A DNA stretch of 48,246 nucleotides from Actinomycetota bacterium (lineage in GTDB: Bacteria; Actinomycetota; Actinomycetes; Nanopelagicales; Nanopelagicaceae). This document shows, piece by piece, positions 33,983 through 40,435 of the stretch (positions are counted from its first letter, which is position 1; each line of letters starts with the position of its first letter). The stretch lies in NCBI GenBank assembly GCA_947372965.1, contig CANBVR010000007.1, positions 1 through 48,246 on the forward strand. Reading direction: 5' to 3'. Position numbers and translations under genes: made by a program. The notes under the pieces are model-generated. The model was not told the DNA's origin and did not search any database. It was given only the letters and a program-made list of their open reading frames with translations.

Positions 33983-34642
33983 ATGAAGATTGCAATCGCC
34001 GGAGCTGGAAACGTTGGTCGTTCAATTGCCCGCGAACTATTAGAAAACGGACATCATGTACTTTTGATCGACCGAGATCCAAAGGCGCTAAAGATGGAGA
34101 GCGTTCCGACGGCGGAATGGTTGATGGCTGATGTTTGTGAAATATCTTCCCTTGATAATGCAAAGCTAGATACCTGCCAGGTTCTAATTGCTGCAACTGG
34201 TGATGACAAGGTAAATCTCGTTGCCTCCCTATTAGCCAAGACGGAATATGGTGTTCCGCGAGTTGTCGCACGAGTAAACCATCCGAAAAATGAATGGATG
34301 TTTGATGACTCATGGGGCGTTGATGTTGCCGTCTCTACCCCTCGAATTATCTCGGCAATTGTAGAAGAGGCCGTTTCGGTCGGAGATGTAGTTCGACTAT
34401 TCACTCTTCAAAAGGGCGAAGCAAGTTTGGTCGAAATTACACTGCCTGATTCTGCAACTTGTATTGGCAAGAGCGTTGAAGAAATTAAGGTTCCCGAGGA
34501 TGCGACACTTGCTGCGATCGTCCGAGATGGGCATGTAATTTCTCCCCACGCACATGATCTCTTTGCACCTGGAGATGAACTAATTTTTATTGCAACAGCC
34601 CAAGCCGAAGACTTACTAAAGAACTGCTTTATTGCTAATTAG
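33983..34642 (+). CDS. TrkA-N/C potassium channel regulator, second of pair (CeoC-like)
   Basis: 219 residues with the nucleotide-binding GAGNVGRSIARELLENGHHVLLID and a TrkA-C domain at about 135-215. It is clearly a paralogue of the preceding gene and probably forms a hetero-oligomer with it. The weak AAGAG just upstream and the three-base gap indicate co-translation. Its stop overlaps the convergent DUF3159 gene by four bases. Confidence 0.9.
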   Translation: MKIAIAGAGNVGRSIARELLENGHHVLLIDRDPKALKMESVPTAEWLMADVCEISSLDNAKLDTCQVLIAATGDDKVNLVASLLAKTEYGVPRVVARVNHPKNEWMFDDSWGVDVAVSTPRIISAIVEEAVSVGDVVRLFTLQKGEASLVEITLPDSATCIGKSVEEIKVPEDATLAAIVRDGHVISPHAHDLFAPGDELIFIATAQAEDLLKNCFIAN

Positions 34643-35250
34643 TTCTTTGTTTTTGTAACCGGCACAGAGCGAATAACCATCCAAGTTCCCCATAGAGTTA
34701 CAAGATAAAGTGGGAATCCGAGAAAGACATTTGCAATTCCTAGAGCGTTCAATTGATTCGCCTTATAAAGTGGAACTTGAATCAGCAATCTAATTGCAAA
34801 AAGGCCAAACCAAATCCAACTGGCTTGCGAATACGCTCTTGCTCGCCTTGGATCTTTACGCCAAGCAAAATTTTCACCGAGAATTGGTCCAAGCATTACT
34901 CCAATTAGCGGCCAGCGAATTAAAATCGAAATCAAATAAGCCAGTCCAAACCCAGTGTTCTTCCAAAGACTAGGCGCGTAATAACTCTTCGCTGATCCAG
35001 TTTTCCAGGCAAACCAACCACAGAAAGCAATTCCAACGAATCCAGAGATTGCATGAATTAATGTGTCCCGGCGAATTATGCGCCAGATTGCAAGAATTCC
35101 TGCTACTGCGAGTGAAATGTAAAGACAGGTGCGCAAATTGTGATTTACATTGAAGGCAATCAGGAAGACAAGTGAAGGTACTGTTGAGTCAATTATTCCT
35201 TTAGTTCCACCGAGGGCACTTATTACTTTATCTTTATCCTCAGCTTGCAT
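34639..35250 (-). CDS. DUF3159 family membrane protein
   Basis: 203 residues with about five hydrophobic helices. It opens VISALGGTKGIIDSTVPSLVFLIAF, followed by RWPLIGVMLGPI and a conserved WRKDPRRARAYSQASWIWFGLFAIRL, all as I recall for DUF3159. The function is unknown; the family is restricted to actinobacteria and sits near dut and the Trk genes. The start shares one base with the dut stop (TGATG), so translation is coupled. Confidence 0.87.
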   Translation of the reverse strand: MQAEDKDKVISALGGTKGIIDSTVPSLVFLIAFNVNHNLRTCLYISLAVAGILAIWRIIRRDTLIHAISGFVGIAFCGWFAWKTGSAKSYYAPSLWKNTGFGLAYLISILIRWPLIGVMLGPILGENFAWRKDPRRARAYSQASWIWFGLFAIRLLIQVPLYKANQLNALGIANVFLGFPLYLVTLWGTWMVIRSVPVTKTKN

Positions 35251-35693
35251 CAGGAACTCTTTCCAGTCGAACCAAATCCACCAGAACCACGGTCGCTTCC
35301 AGGAAGTGAAGAAACTTCAACAAACTCTGCTTTCTCTACCTGTTGAATAACTAATTGTGCGATGCGATCGCCCTTTTTGAAAGAGATAGCTTCGAGTGGG
35401 TCGTGATTTATTAGAATTACTGCTAGCTCTCCCCGATATGCAGCATCAACAGTTCCAGGTGTATTCACCATAGAGATTCCATGTTTGATTGCTAGGCCAG
35501 AGCGTGGGTGAACAAGGGCGACATAACCATTTGGTAGTGCAATAGATATTCCAGTCGGAATTAAGGCGCGCTCTCCTGGCTTCAAAGTGAAATCAATTCG
35601 CGTGGCCAAATCAGCGCCCGCATCTCCTGCTTTTGCATATTTCGGCAGTGGAACTGAGCTATCTAACCGAGTTACTAAAACCTGCACCGTCAT
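35250..35693 (-). CDS. dut: dUTP diphosphatase
   Basis: 147 residues with all five trimeric dUTPase motifs in order: GDAGADL, HPRSGLA, NTPGTVDAAYRGE, KGDRIAQLVI and the C-terminal RGSGGFGSTG arm. It hydrolyses dUTP to dUMP, keeping uracil out of DNA and feeding thymidylate synthesis. The ATG overlaps the thioesterase stop by four bases (ATGA) and the stop overlaps the DUF3159 start. Confidence 0.95.
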   Translation of the reverse strand: MTVQVLVTRLDSSVPLPKYAKAGDAGADLATRIDFTLKPGERALIPTGISIALPNGYVALVHPRSGLAIKHGISMVNTPGTVDAAYRGELAVILINHDPLEAISFKKGDRIAQLVIQQVEKAEFVEVSSLPGSDRGSGGFGSTGKSS

Positions 35694-36274
35694 GGGTTAA
35701 TGTCGAATTCTGGGTCAACGAAAGCTAGGAGTTCTGGATGGGATGTAACGTGCTCGATAAATTCCTTCGGAGCTTGTTCAAGGAAGTGCTTCATTGGCAC
35801 AACGATGAATAGTGCAGATGCCTTTACCGCTACTGGCCCATCAGGGGAATTTAAGCGCCCTTCGGCAGAGCAATAAACCTTGCGGCTGACTTGTCCTGTT
35901 ATCTCAGCGGAGATATGTAATTGCGAACCAATTGGAACCGGAAGTAGGAAATCAGTTTCTAGCCTTGCAGTGACGGCCGGTGAACGAATCAGCCACATTA
36001 ACTTTCCAAGTGCCTCATCGAAAGCCAGTGAAAGTAAACCACCATGCGCCAATCCGGGAGCACCTTGATGATTTTCAGTAACGGTAAAAACAGCAGTTAA
36101 ATTCTGACCATCACCAGCATGTGCAACGAGATGTAGCCCTGTTGGATGTAAATCACCACAACCAAAGCAATGTCCGTAGTGCGATGGAATTTTCGTTCCT
36201 GGGTTAGGCGCCTTTGGATGACGAGGTGGAACTTGCGCACCTTCTGGAGGCATTGTGCTTGGAATGCGACTCAT
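35690..36274 (-). CDS. PaaI-like hotdog-fold thioesterase
   Basis: 194 residues. The hotdog domain is at about 35-165: CFGCGDLHPTGLHL, GAPGLAHGGLLSLAFDEALG (the HGG(x)xxxxxDE active segment) and LETDFLLPVPIGSQL. Members hydrolyse acyl-CoA thioesters. It is the first gene of the thioesterase-dut-DUF3159 operon. Its start is supported by TAGGCT six bases upstream. The Pro-rich N-terminal 25 residues are probably unstructured. Confidence 0.86.
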   Translation of the reverse strand: MSRIPSTMPPEGAQVPPRHPKAPNPGTKIPSHYGHCFGCGDLHPTGLHLVAHAGDGQNLTAVFTVTENHQGAPGLAHGGLLSLAFDEALGKLMWLIRSPAVTARLETDFLLPVPIGSQLHISAEITGQVSRKVYCSAEGRLNSPDGPVAVKASALFIVVPMKHFLEQAPKEFIEHVTSHPELLAFVDPEFDINP

Positions 36275-36280
36275 GATGTA

Positions 36281-36286
36281 AGCCTA
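36281..36286 (-). promoter_or_regulatory. -10 element TAGGCT, leaderless type
   Basis: Ends six bases before the ATG at 36274 on the minus strand. Confidence 0.58.
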
Positions 36287-36293
36287 CTTCAAG

Positions 36294-36299
36294 TAAGAT
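36294..36299 (+). promoter_or_regulatory. -10 element TAAGAT, leaderless type
   Basis: Ends six bases before GTG 36306. Together with 36281-36286 it packs two divergent leaderless promoters into the 31 bases between two genes. Confidence 0.58.
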
Positions 36300-36305
36300 C
36301 GCAGG

Positions 36306-36788
36306 GTGCGCAACTCAAAAAGACATCGCGATATGAACTACGGTGTCGCGCTCTATCAAGAAAAGATTACCTGGCCGATCTGGCTTTGGGCCTTTGCACT
36401 CTTTATGGCCGCCACCCTCGACCTTGCGATCTGGGCTGCGCTCTCAATAGAAATTACGATAATTTCCGGAATTGTTTTACTTGCTTTAATTATTTACTCC
36501 TCCATCGCCTCGACTCTTTGGGTTACGGTTACTAAAGGCTGGCTGATTGTCGGACCAGCTGCTATCGAACGCGCCTATATTCATAATTTCAAAACTCTAA
36601 TTGGAAGCGAACTTAGGTCTTCAAGAGGAATTAATAGCGACCCCGCGGCCTATCTAGAAATACGTTTTTGGTGTAAAGATGGTCTGCGAGCCGATATTCG
36701 TGATCCCAAAGATAAAACGCCCTACTGGTTGATTAGCACCAATAGAGCGAATGAATTAATTAAGGTCTTAGACCTAGCCGATCATTAA
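36306..36788 (+). CDS. DUF3093 family membrane protein
   Basis: 160 residues. Two hydrophobic helices (about 24-47 and 50-72) follow YQEKITWPIWLW, then a soluble domain with STLWVTVTKGWLIVGPAAI and DKTPYWLISTNRANEL, the DUF3093 pattern. The family is actinobacterial and of unknown function, and commonly lies beside dut and DUF4193. GTG 36306 is fixed by the -10. Its stop overlaps the DUF4193 stop by four bases. Confidence 0.85.
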   Translation: MRNSKRHRDMNYGVALYQEKITWPIWLWAFALFMAATLDLAIWAALSIEITIISGIVLLALIIYSSIASTLWVTVTKGWLIVGPAAIERAYIHNFKTLIGSELRSSRGINSDPAAYLEIRFWCKDGLRADIRDPKDKTPYWLISTNRANELIKVLDLADH

Positions 36789-37081
36789 ATGCAGTCGGTA
36801 CAAATTGCGCTTGCACCAGAACCCTTTGCAAGTTGAGTCGCATGATGAACCATGAAGCATCGAGAGCAAGTGAACTCATCCTCTTGTTTTGGAACAACGC
36901 GAACCGTTAGCTCTTCGCCAGAAAGATCAGCGCCAGGAAGTTCTAGACTCTCAGCCGCTTCTTCTTCATCAATATCTACTTGACCAGATTGAGCATCTGC
37001 GCGACGAGCTTTTAGCTCTTCAAGAGATTCTTCATGTAATTCTTCATCCGTTTTTCGCGGTGTGTCGTAATCGGTAGCCAT
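36785..37081 (-). CDS. DUF4193 family zinc-ribbon protein
   Basis: 98 residues. The N-terminal about 65 are acidic and helical (DEELHEESLEELKARRADA...). The C-terminal TCSRCFMVHHATQL...ICTDC gives a CxxC/CxxC zinc ribbon. It matches DUF4193, an actinobacterial family of unknown function. It has one of the best ribosome sites in the window (AAGGAGG four bases before ATG 37081), which contrasts with its leaderless neighbours and suggests high expression. Confidence 0.9.
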   Translation of the reverse strand: MATDYDTPRKTDEELHEESLEELKARRADAQSGQVDIDEEEAAESLELPGADLSGEELTVRVVPKQEDEFTCSRCFMVHHATQLAKGSGASAICTDCI

Positions 37082-37138
37082 GGCACCTCCTTCACTAATG
37101 AATCAAAGACTTATGAAGGCAATCAAGACGATTGCTCC

Positions 37139-37183
37139 ATTAGGGCGGATATTGTCTTATGTAGCGCCCTTATGCCTAATCAA
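37139..37183. promoter_or_regulatory. Long-spaced inverted repeat upstream of DUF4193
   Basis: ATTAGGGCG and CGCCCTTAT match in eight of nine positions at about 27 bases apart, in the 149-base spacer between the desaturase and DUF4193. They may be a pair of operator half-sites or chance. The rest of the spacer shows only the hairpin at 37184-37198 and the ribosome site. Confidence 0.2.
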
Positions 37184-37198
37184 CCGACGGCGTGTCGG
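37184..37198 (-). terminator. Possible short hairpin after the desaturase
   Basis: CCGAC and GTCGG pair around a five-base loop 33 bases beyond the desaturase stop. A second small dyad GGGATTATTCCC overlaps it (37197-37208). There is no U tract, so function is doubtful. Confidence 0.3.
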
Positions 37199-37230
37199 GA
37201 TTATTCCCATAAAAAGTAGAAAGCTGTGAG

Positions 37231-38214
37231 TTAGCGGTCTAAAACTTGTCGATCTAAGTGAACCGGCTCTTGGCCTCGCGCAATTAGGCGATCAAAGTGG
37301 GTATCGCGCTTTTCAATAAAGCGATTTACATCCTCCTGTGCTCTTTTTAAGTACTCTGCGAGTTCAGTTCGAGCCGCTTCACCTTCGCCAGTGAGATCAG
37401 TGCGCTCAAAAATATTCCAAGCTCGAAGTACCGGAGCCACAACATCTTCTAAGTGAAGTTGGAGATCATAAATTCCGGCTAAAGCAATTCCAACTGACTT
37501 TCGACCCCAACCAGGCATTCCAGCACCAGGCATCTGGAAGTTAGTTACAACATCCTTGATTGCCACCATAGCCGCATTGGGTTCAAGATCTAGCGCCTTA
37601 CCTAATAGATTTCGGTAGAAGAGCATATGGAGATTCTCATCTAGGGCAACTCGCGCCAACATACCTTCTGCAATATCGTCATTAGCGATTCGACCGGTAT
37701 TGCGATGCGAAATTCGAGTCGCAAGTTCTTGGAATGATACGTAGGCAACAGTGTGCAACATGTCGTTGTCATATGGAGTCTCATAGCCAACTTGCATATG
37801 CGCCATACGCAAATCTTCAAGTTCGACTGGATCTACTCCACGAGTTGCCATCAAGTAATCTCGAATAACTATTGAGTGACGAGCCTCTTCGGCAGTCCAA
37901 CGGTTAATCCAGGTATTCCACGCGCCTTCACGGCCCATAGAGAGAGCAATTTCGGTGTGGTAGCTCGGAAGATTATCTTCCGTCATTAAATTAAGTACCA
38001 GCGAATCTTGAGCGATCGAAGTTAATTTAGAATCTTTTGCTTCCCATGCATCGCCATTAAGTGGGCCAGCGAAATCGCGCCCCTCACTCCATGGGACATA
38101 CTCGTGTGGGTACCAATCCTTGGCGATCTTCATGTGACGTTCTAATTCAACTGCCACATCAGGTTCGAGATCTCGAATTAATCGAGACTGAATCTTTGGA
38201 TCAATGCTTGCCAT
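37231..38214 (-). CDS. Acyl-ACP desaturase (ferritin-like di-iron, DesA-type)
   Basis: 327 residues, all helical. The di-iron ligands are E79, E110 and H113 in EEARH, E163 in FQELATR, and E193 and H196 in DENLH, the acyl-ACP desaturase pattern. It introduces a double bond into acyl-ACP using O2 and ferredoxin, tuning membrane fluidity. TAAGTT ends six bases before ATG 38214. In many actinobacteria trmD is followed by lepB and rplS; here this desaturase takes that place. ACTCGCGAGT upstream (38244-38253) may link its control to fadA. Confidence 0.9.
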   Translation of the reverse strand: MASIDPKIQSRLIRDLEPDVAVELERHMKIAKDWYPHEYVPWSEGRDFAGPLNGDAWEAKDSKLTSIAQDSLVLNLMTEDNLPSYHTEIALSMGREGAWNTWINRWTAEEARHSIVIRDYLMATRGVDPVELEDLRMAHMQVGYETPYDNDMLHTVAYVSFQELATRISHRNTGRIANDDIAEGMLARVALDENLHMLFYRNLLGKALDLEPNAAMVAIKDVVTNFQMPGAGMPGWGRKSVGIALAGIYDLQLHLEDVVAPVLRAWNIFERTDLTGEGEAARTELAEYLKRAQEDVNRFIEKRDTHFDRLIARGQEPVHLDRQVLDR

Positions 38215-38220
38215 AGGTGG

Positions 38221-38226
38221 AACTTA
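38221..38226 (-). promoter_or_regulatory. -10 element TAAGTT, leaderless type
   Basis: Ends six bases before the ATG at 38214 on the minus strand. Confidence 0.6.
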
Positions 38227-38243
38227 CCCCACCACCATGGGTT

Positions 38244-38253
38244 ACTCGCGAGT
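38244..38253. promoter_or_regulatory. Palindrome ACTCGCGAGT upstream of the desaturase
   Basis: A perfect 10-base palindrome centred about 34 bases before the desaturase start, roughly where a -35 element would lie. It is flanked by GTT and TAC. It has the same core as the fadA promoter palindrome. Its edge touches the trmD stop codon. Confidence 0.35.
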
Positions 38254-38957
38254 TACTTCCCCAAATTTCTGGTTCTTATAAGCGCTTGCTCTTTTCGATA
38301 TTCAGCAATGAGCGCATGATTTCCTGAAAGCAAGACTTCTGGGACTTTTAATCCACGCCATTCTTGCGGCTTTGTGTAATTCGGATACTCGACAAGGGTC
38401 CCTGCTTCATCGGCCAAGGTGTGTGATTCCTCATCAAGCGACAATGGGTTTCCAATCACTCCTGGAATTAGTCGAATAATGGCTTCCATAATTACAAGTG
38501 TCGCCACTTCCCCGCCGTTCAAAACATAATCACCAATAGATACTTCGCGAACCTTAAAGTTTGGCATCGTTTTGTAGAAATCAGTTACACGAGAATCGAT
38601 TCCTTCATAGCGGCCACAAGCAAAGATTAAATGTTTCGAATTAACCAATTCATTAGCTAACTTCTGGGTGAATTTCTCCCCTGCTGGCGTCAAAACTATT
38701 AGTTCGTGAATTTCGCTGGGATTAGTGGCCACAACTTCATCAATCGCCTTGCCCCAAGGTTCTGCTGACATCACCATGCCAGCTCCGCCACCATAAGGAG
38801 TGTCATCAACCGAACCGTGAACGTCTGATGTTTGTGCCCTTAAATCATGGATTCCGATTGAGATTAATCCAGCGCTCTTTGCCTTTCCGATAAGGGAAAG
38901 TTCAAGCGGTGCGAAATACTCCGGAAAGATTGAGATTACATCAAAGCGATTACTCAT
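38253..38957 (-). CDS. trmD: tRNA (guanine-N1)-methyltransferase
   Basis: 234 residues. It opens [34 protein letters not shown] and the SAM-binding trefoil-knot segment [14 protein letters not shown] are intact. It methylates G37 of tRNAs and prevents frameshifting. It overlaps rimM by eight bases and is the last gene of the rpsP-KH-rimM-trmD operon. Confidence 0.95.
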   Translation of the reverse strand: MSNRFDVISIFPEYFAPLELSLIGKAKSAGLISIGIHDLRAQTSDVHGSVDDTPYGGGAGMVMSAEPWGKAIDEVVATNPSEIHELIVLTPAGEKFTQKLANELVNSKHLIFACGRYEGIDSRVTDFYKTMPNFKVREVSIGDYVLNGGEVATLVIMEAIIRLIPGVIGNPLSLDEESHTLADEAGTLVEYPNYTKPQEWRGLKVPEVLLSGNHALIAEYRKEQALIRTRNLGK

Positions 38958-39453
38958 CTAATAACCCGTCTGGCAAAACCACACCAATTTTTTGAGCTTT
39001 CACATCGACATCAGGAACTATTGCTTTCACAAAGGGAATTAGGACTTCTTTTCCGTTGTAATCAACAGCAAGAACATCTTGGCCAGGAAGATTAATCACA
39101 TCAGTCACCGGACCTAGATCAATGCCATCATGAGTCGTTACCAGGCAACCGAGAAGTTCTTGTACGTGGAAATCGTCCTCTGTTGAACCTTCATGGATAT
39201 CGATGTCAGCAAGAAGAAGGACATTTTTTAATCTTTCGATTTGATTTCGATCATCAATTCCATTAAACCCAAGTAACAAGATTCCATTGTGATCGCGAAC
39301 AGATTTTATTGTTAGTGGCCCAAAAGATGTTGGCTCTGTCTGTAAGACAGAACCAACATAAAACCGATCTTCTGGTTGGTCAGTGCGAACTTCAATTGTC
39401 GCCTCACCTAGAACTCCATGTGCGCGCCCGATTCGGGCCACGACTAGAAGCAC
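38950..39453 (-). CDS. rimM: 16S rRNA processing protein RimM
   Basis: 167 residues. The N-terminal RimM domain opens [22 protein letters not shown]; the C-terminal PRC barrel begins near 95 with [11 protein letters not shown] and [16 protein letters not shown]. It helps maturation of the 30S head by binding S19. GTG 39453 starts two bases after the KH gene stop without a clear ribosome site, so translation is probably coupled. Confidence 0.93.
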   Translation of the reverse strand: MLLVVARIGRAHGVLGEATIEVRTDQPEDRFYVGSVLQTEPTSFGPLTIKSVRDHNGILLLGFNGIDDRNQIERLKNVLLLADIDIHEGSTEDDFHVQELLGCLVTTHDGIDLGPVTDVINLPGQDVLAVDYNGKEVLIPFVKAIVPDVDVKAQKIGVVLPDGLLDE

Positions 39454-39455
39454 TT

Positions 39456-39695
39456 TTAACGAGCCTCGTCAGCCTCGATAAGATCTACGCGAACTGAACG
39501 TCCAGCAATTGCGCTAACGACTGTACGAAGTGCACGAGCGGTACGCCCGTTACGGCCAATTACCTTGCCAATGTCATCTGGATGTACACGAACTTCAAGA
39601 GTTGTGCCACGACGATGATCCTTGGTAGTTATTACAACTTCCGCAGGATTATCTACGATTCCCTTAACTAGATGCTCTAGAGCCTCGTCGATCAT
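39456..39695 (-). CDS. KH-domain RNA-binding protein (KhpA-like)
   Basis: 79 residues forming one KH domain with the GxxG loop in IGRNGRT (47-50). It matches the small KhpA/YlqC family that lies between rpsP and rimM in many Gram-positive bacteria and binds RNA with KhpB/Jag. Gaps of two bases on either side place it inside the operon. Confidence 0.92.
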   Translation of the reverse strand: MIDEALEHLVKGIVDNPAEVVITTKDHRRGTTLEVRVHPDDIGKVIGRNGRTARALRTVVSAIAGRSVRVDLIEADEAR

Positions 39696-39697
39696 AA

Positions 39698-40258
39698 TTA
39701 TTCAGCAGCTTCTTCGGTTGCAGATTCAGGCAAGTTTTCTTCTACCGCAGCAACTTCAGCTGGAACCACTGCCTCAGCAACTTCTTCAGTAGCTTGGACA
39801 TCAGCAACTTCTTCAGTAGCTTGGACAGCAACTTCTTCAGTCTTTGGTGCAGATTTAGCAGCAAGCTTATCTGCAGCCTTCTTCTTTAAGGTTGTTGCGC
39901 CATCAGCTGGCTCAGCCATTGCTTCCTTAACAGCGGCTTCGTAAGCGATTCGCTTATGTGGCTTCTCTGCAATTGTCTTAAGAGTTCCTTCAGTTCCTGG
40001 AAGGCCCTTAGCCTTTTGCCAGTCACCTGTAATTTTTAGAAGTGCTTCAACAGCTTCGGTTGGTTGTGCACCAACTCCGAGCCAATACTGCGCACGATCA
40101 GACTTAACTTCAATAAGTGAAGGTTCTGATCCTGGTGAATAACGACCGATCTCTTCGATTGCACGGCTGTTACGAGCTGCACGTGAATCTGAAACCACAA
40201 TACGGAAATGTGGAGTACGGATCTTTCCAAAACGCATTAAACGAATCTTTACGGCCAC
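39698..40258 (-). CDS. rpsP: 30S ribosomal protein S16 with long acidic tail
   Basis: 186 residues. The S16 core (1 to about 85) opens [25 protein letters not shown] and includes IEEIGRYSP. After about 110 the tail is Ala/Glu/Val-rich and low in complexity, with two perfect VQATEEVA copies, so the protein is about twice the length of bacterial S16 cores. Actinobacterial S16 proteins often carry extensions; this one is internally repeated. GTG 40258 is supported by AAGGAG (40268-40273) nine bases upstream. It is the first gene of its operon, after a 177-base leader region. Confidence 0.95.
   Translation of the reverse strand: MAVKIRLMRFGKIRTPHFRIVVSDSRAARNSRAIEEIGRYSPGSEPSLIEVKSDRAQYWLGVGAQPTEAVEALLKITGDWQKAKGLPGTEGTLKTIAEKPHKRIAYEAAVKEAMAEPADGATTLKKKAADKLAAKSAPKTEEVAVQATEEVADVQATEEVAEAVVPAEVAAVEENLPESATEEAAE
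39776..39841 (-). repeat. In-frame tandem repeat in the rpsP tail
   Basis: A 25-base unit starting AGCAACTTCTTCAG (plus-strand) occurs at 39776-39800 and is repeated exactly at 39803-39827. A third, partial 15-base copy runs from 39827 to 39841. The periods are 27 and 24 bases, all multiples of three, so the repeat lengthens the protein without a frameshift. Confidence 0.9.
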
Positions 40259-40435
40259 TAGGGCTTTCTCCTTGTTTTAGTCGATTCAAAATTCAAAGCA
40301 ACAGTGGGAGCGTTACTTAAATTTCAAACCTAGGTTTTTATCGTGTCGGTTTTGCCACGATCGCTTGGGGGTAGAGGGCCCCTTGCAGATGCCCAATTCT
40401 GCCAGCGATAGGGGTAGATCCAAAATCGAGTACGG
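40259..40435 (-). other. rpsP leader / ffh-rpsP spacer with alternative hairpins
   Basis: This 177-base gene-free stretch holds the rpsP ribosome site and a GC-rich part (40367-40418). There, GCAGA/TCTGC and CCCCT/AGGGG form one nested hairpin, and GGGG/CCCC forms another. Both use the same C run at 40379-40382, so they exclude each other. GGGGTAGA occurs twice (40368-40375, 40411-40418). No tRNA, SRP RNA or open reading frame was recognised. An RNA-level control element is possible but unproven. Confidence 0.35.

Noticed and set aside
39776-39841. Tandem repeats in rpsP considered as a CRISPR-like array.
   Set aside because: The units are in-frame, abut without spacers and encode VQATEEVA-type residues.
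40338-40361. ATCGTG / CACGAT hairpin after ffh as its terminator.
   Set aside because: On the ffh strand the stem is followed by A residues rather than a U tract, and it lies about 80 bases past the stop.
40361-40430. tRNA or SRP RNA in the ffh-rpsP spacer.
   Set aside because: No T-loop GGTTCRA sequence and no SRP GGAAG/AGCAG core could be found on either strand.
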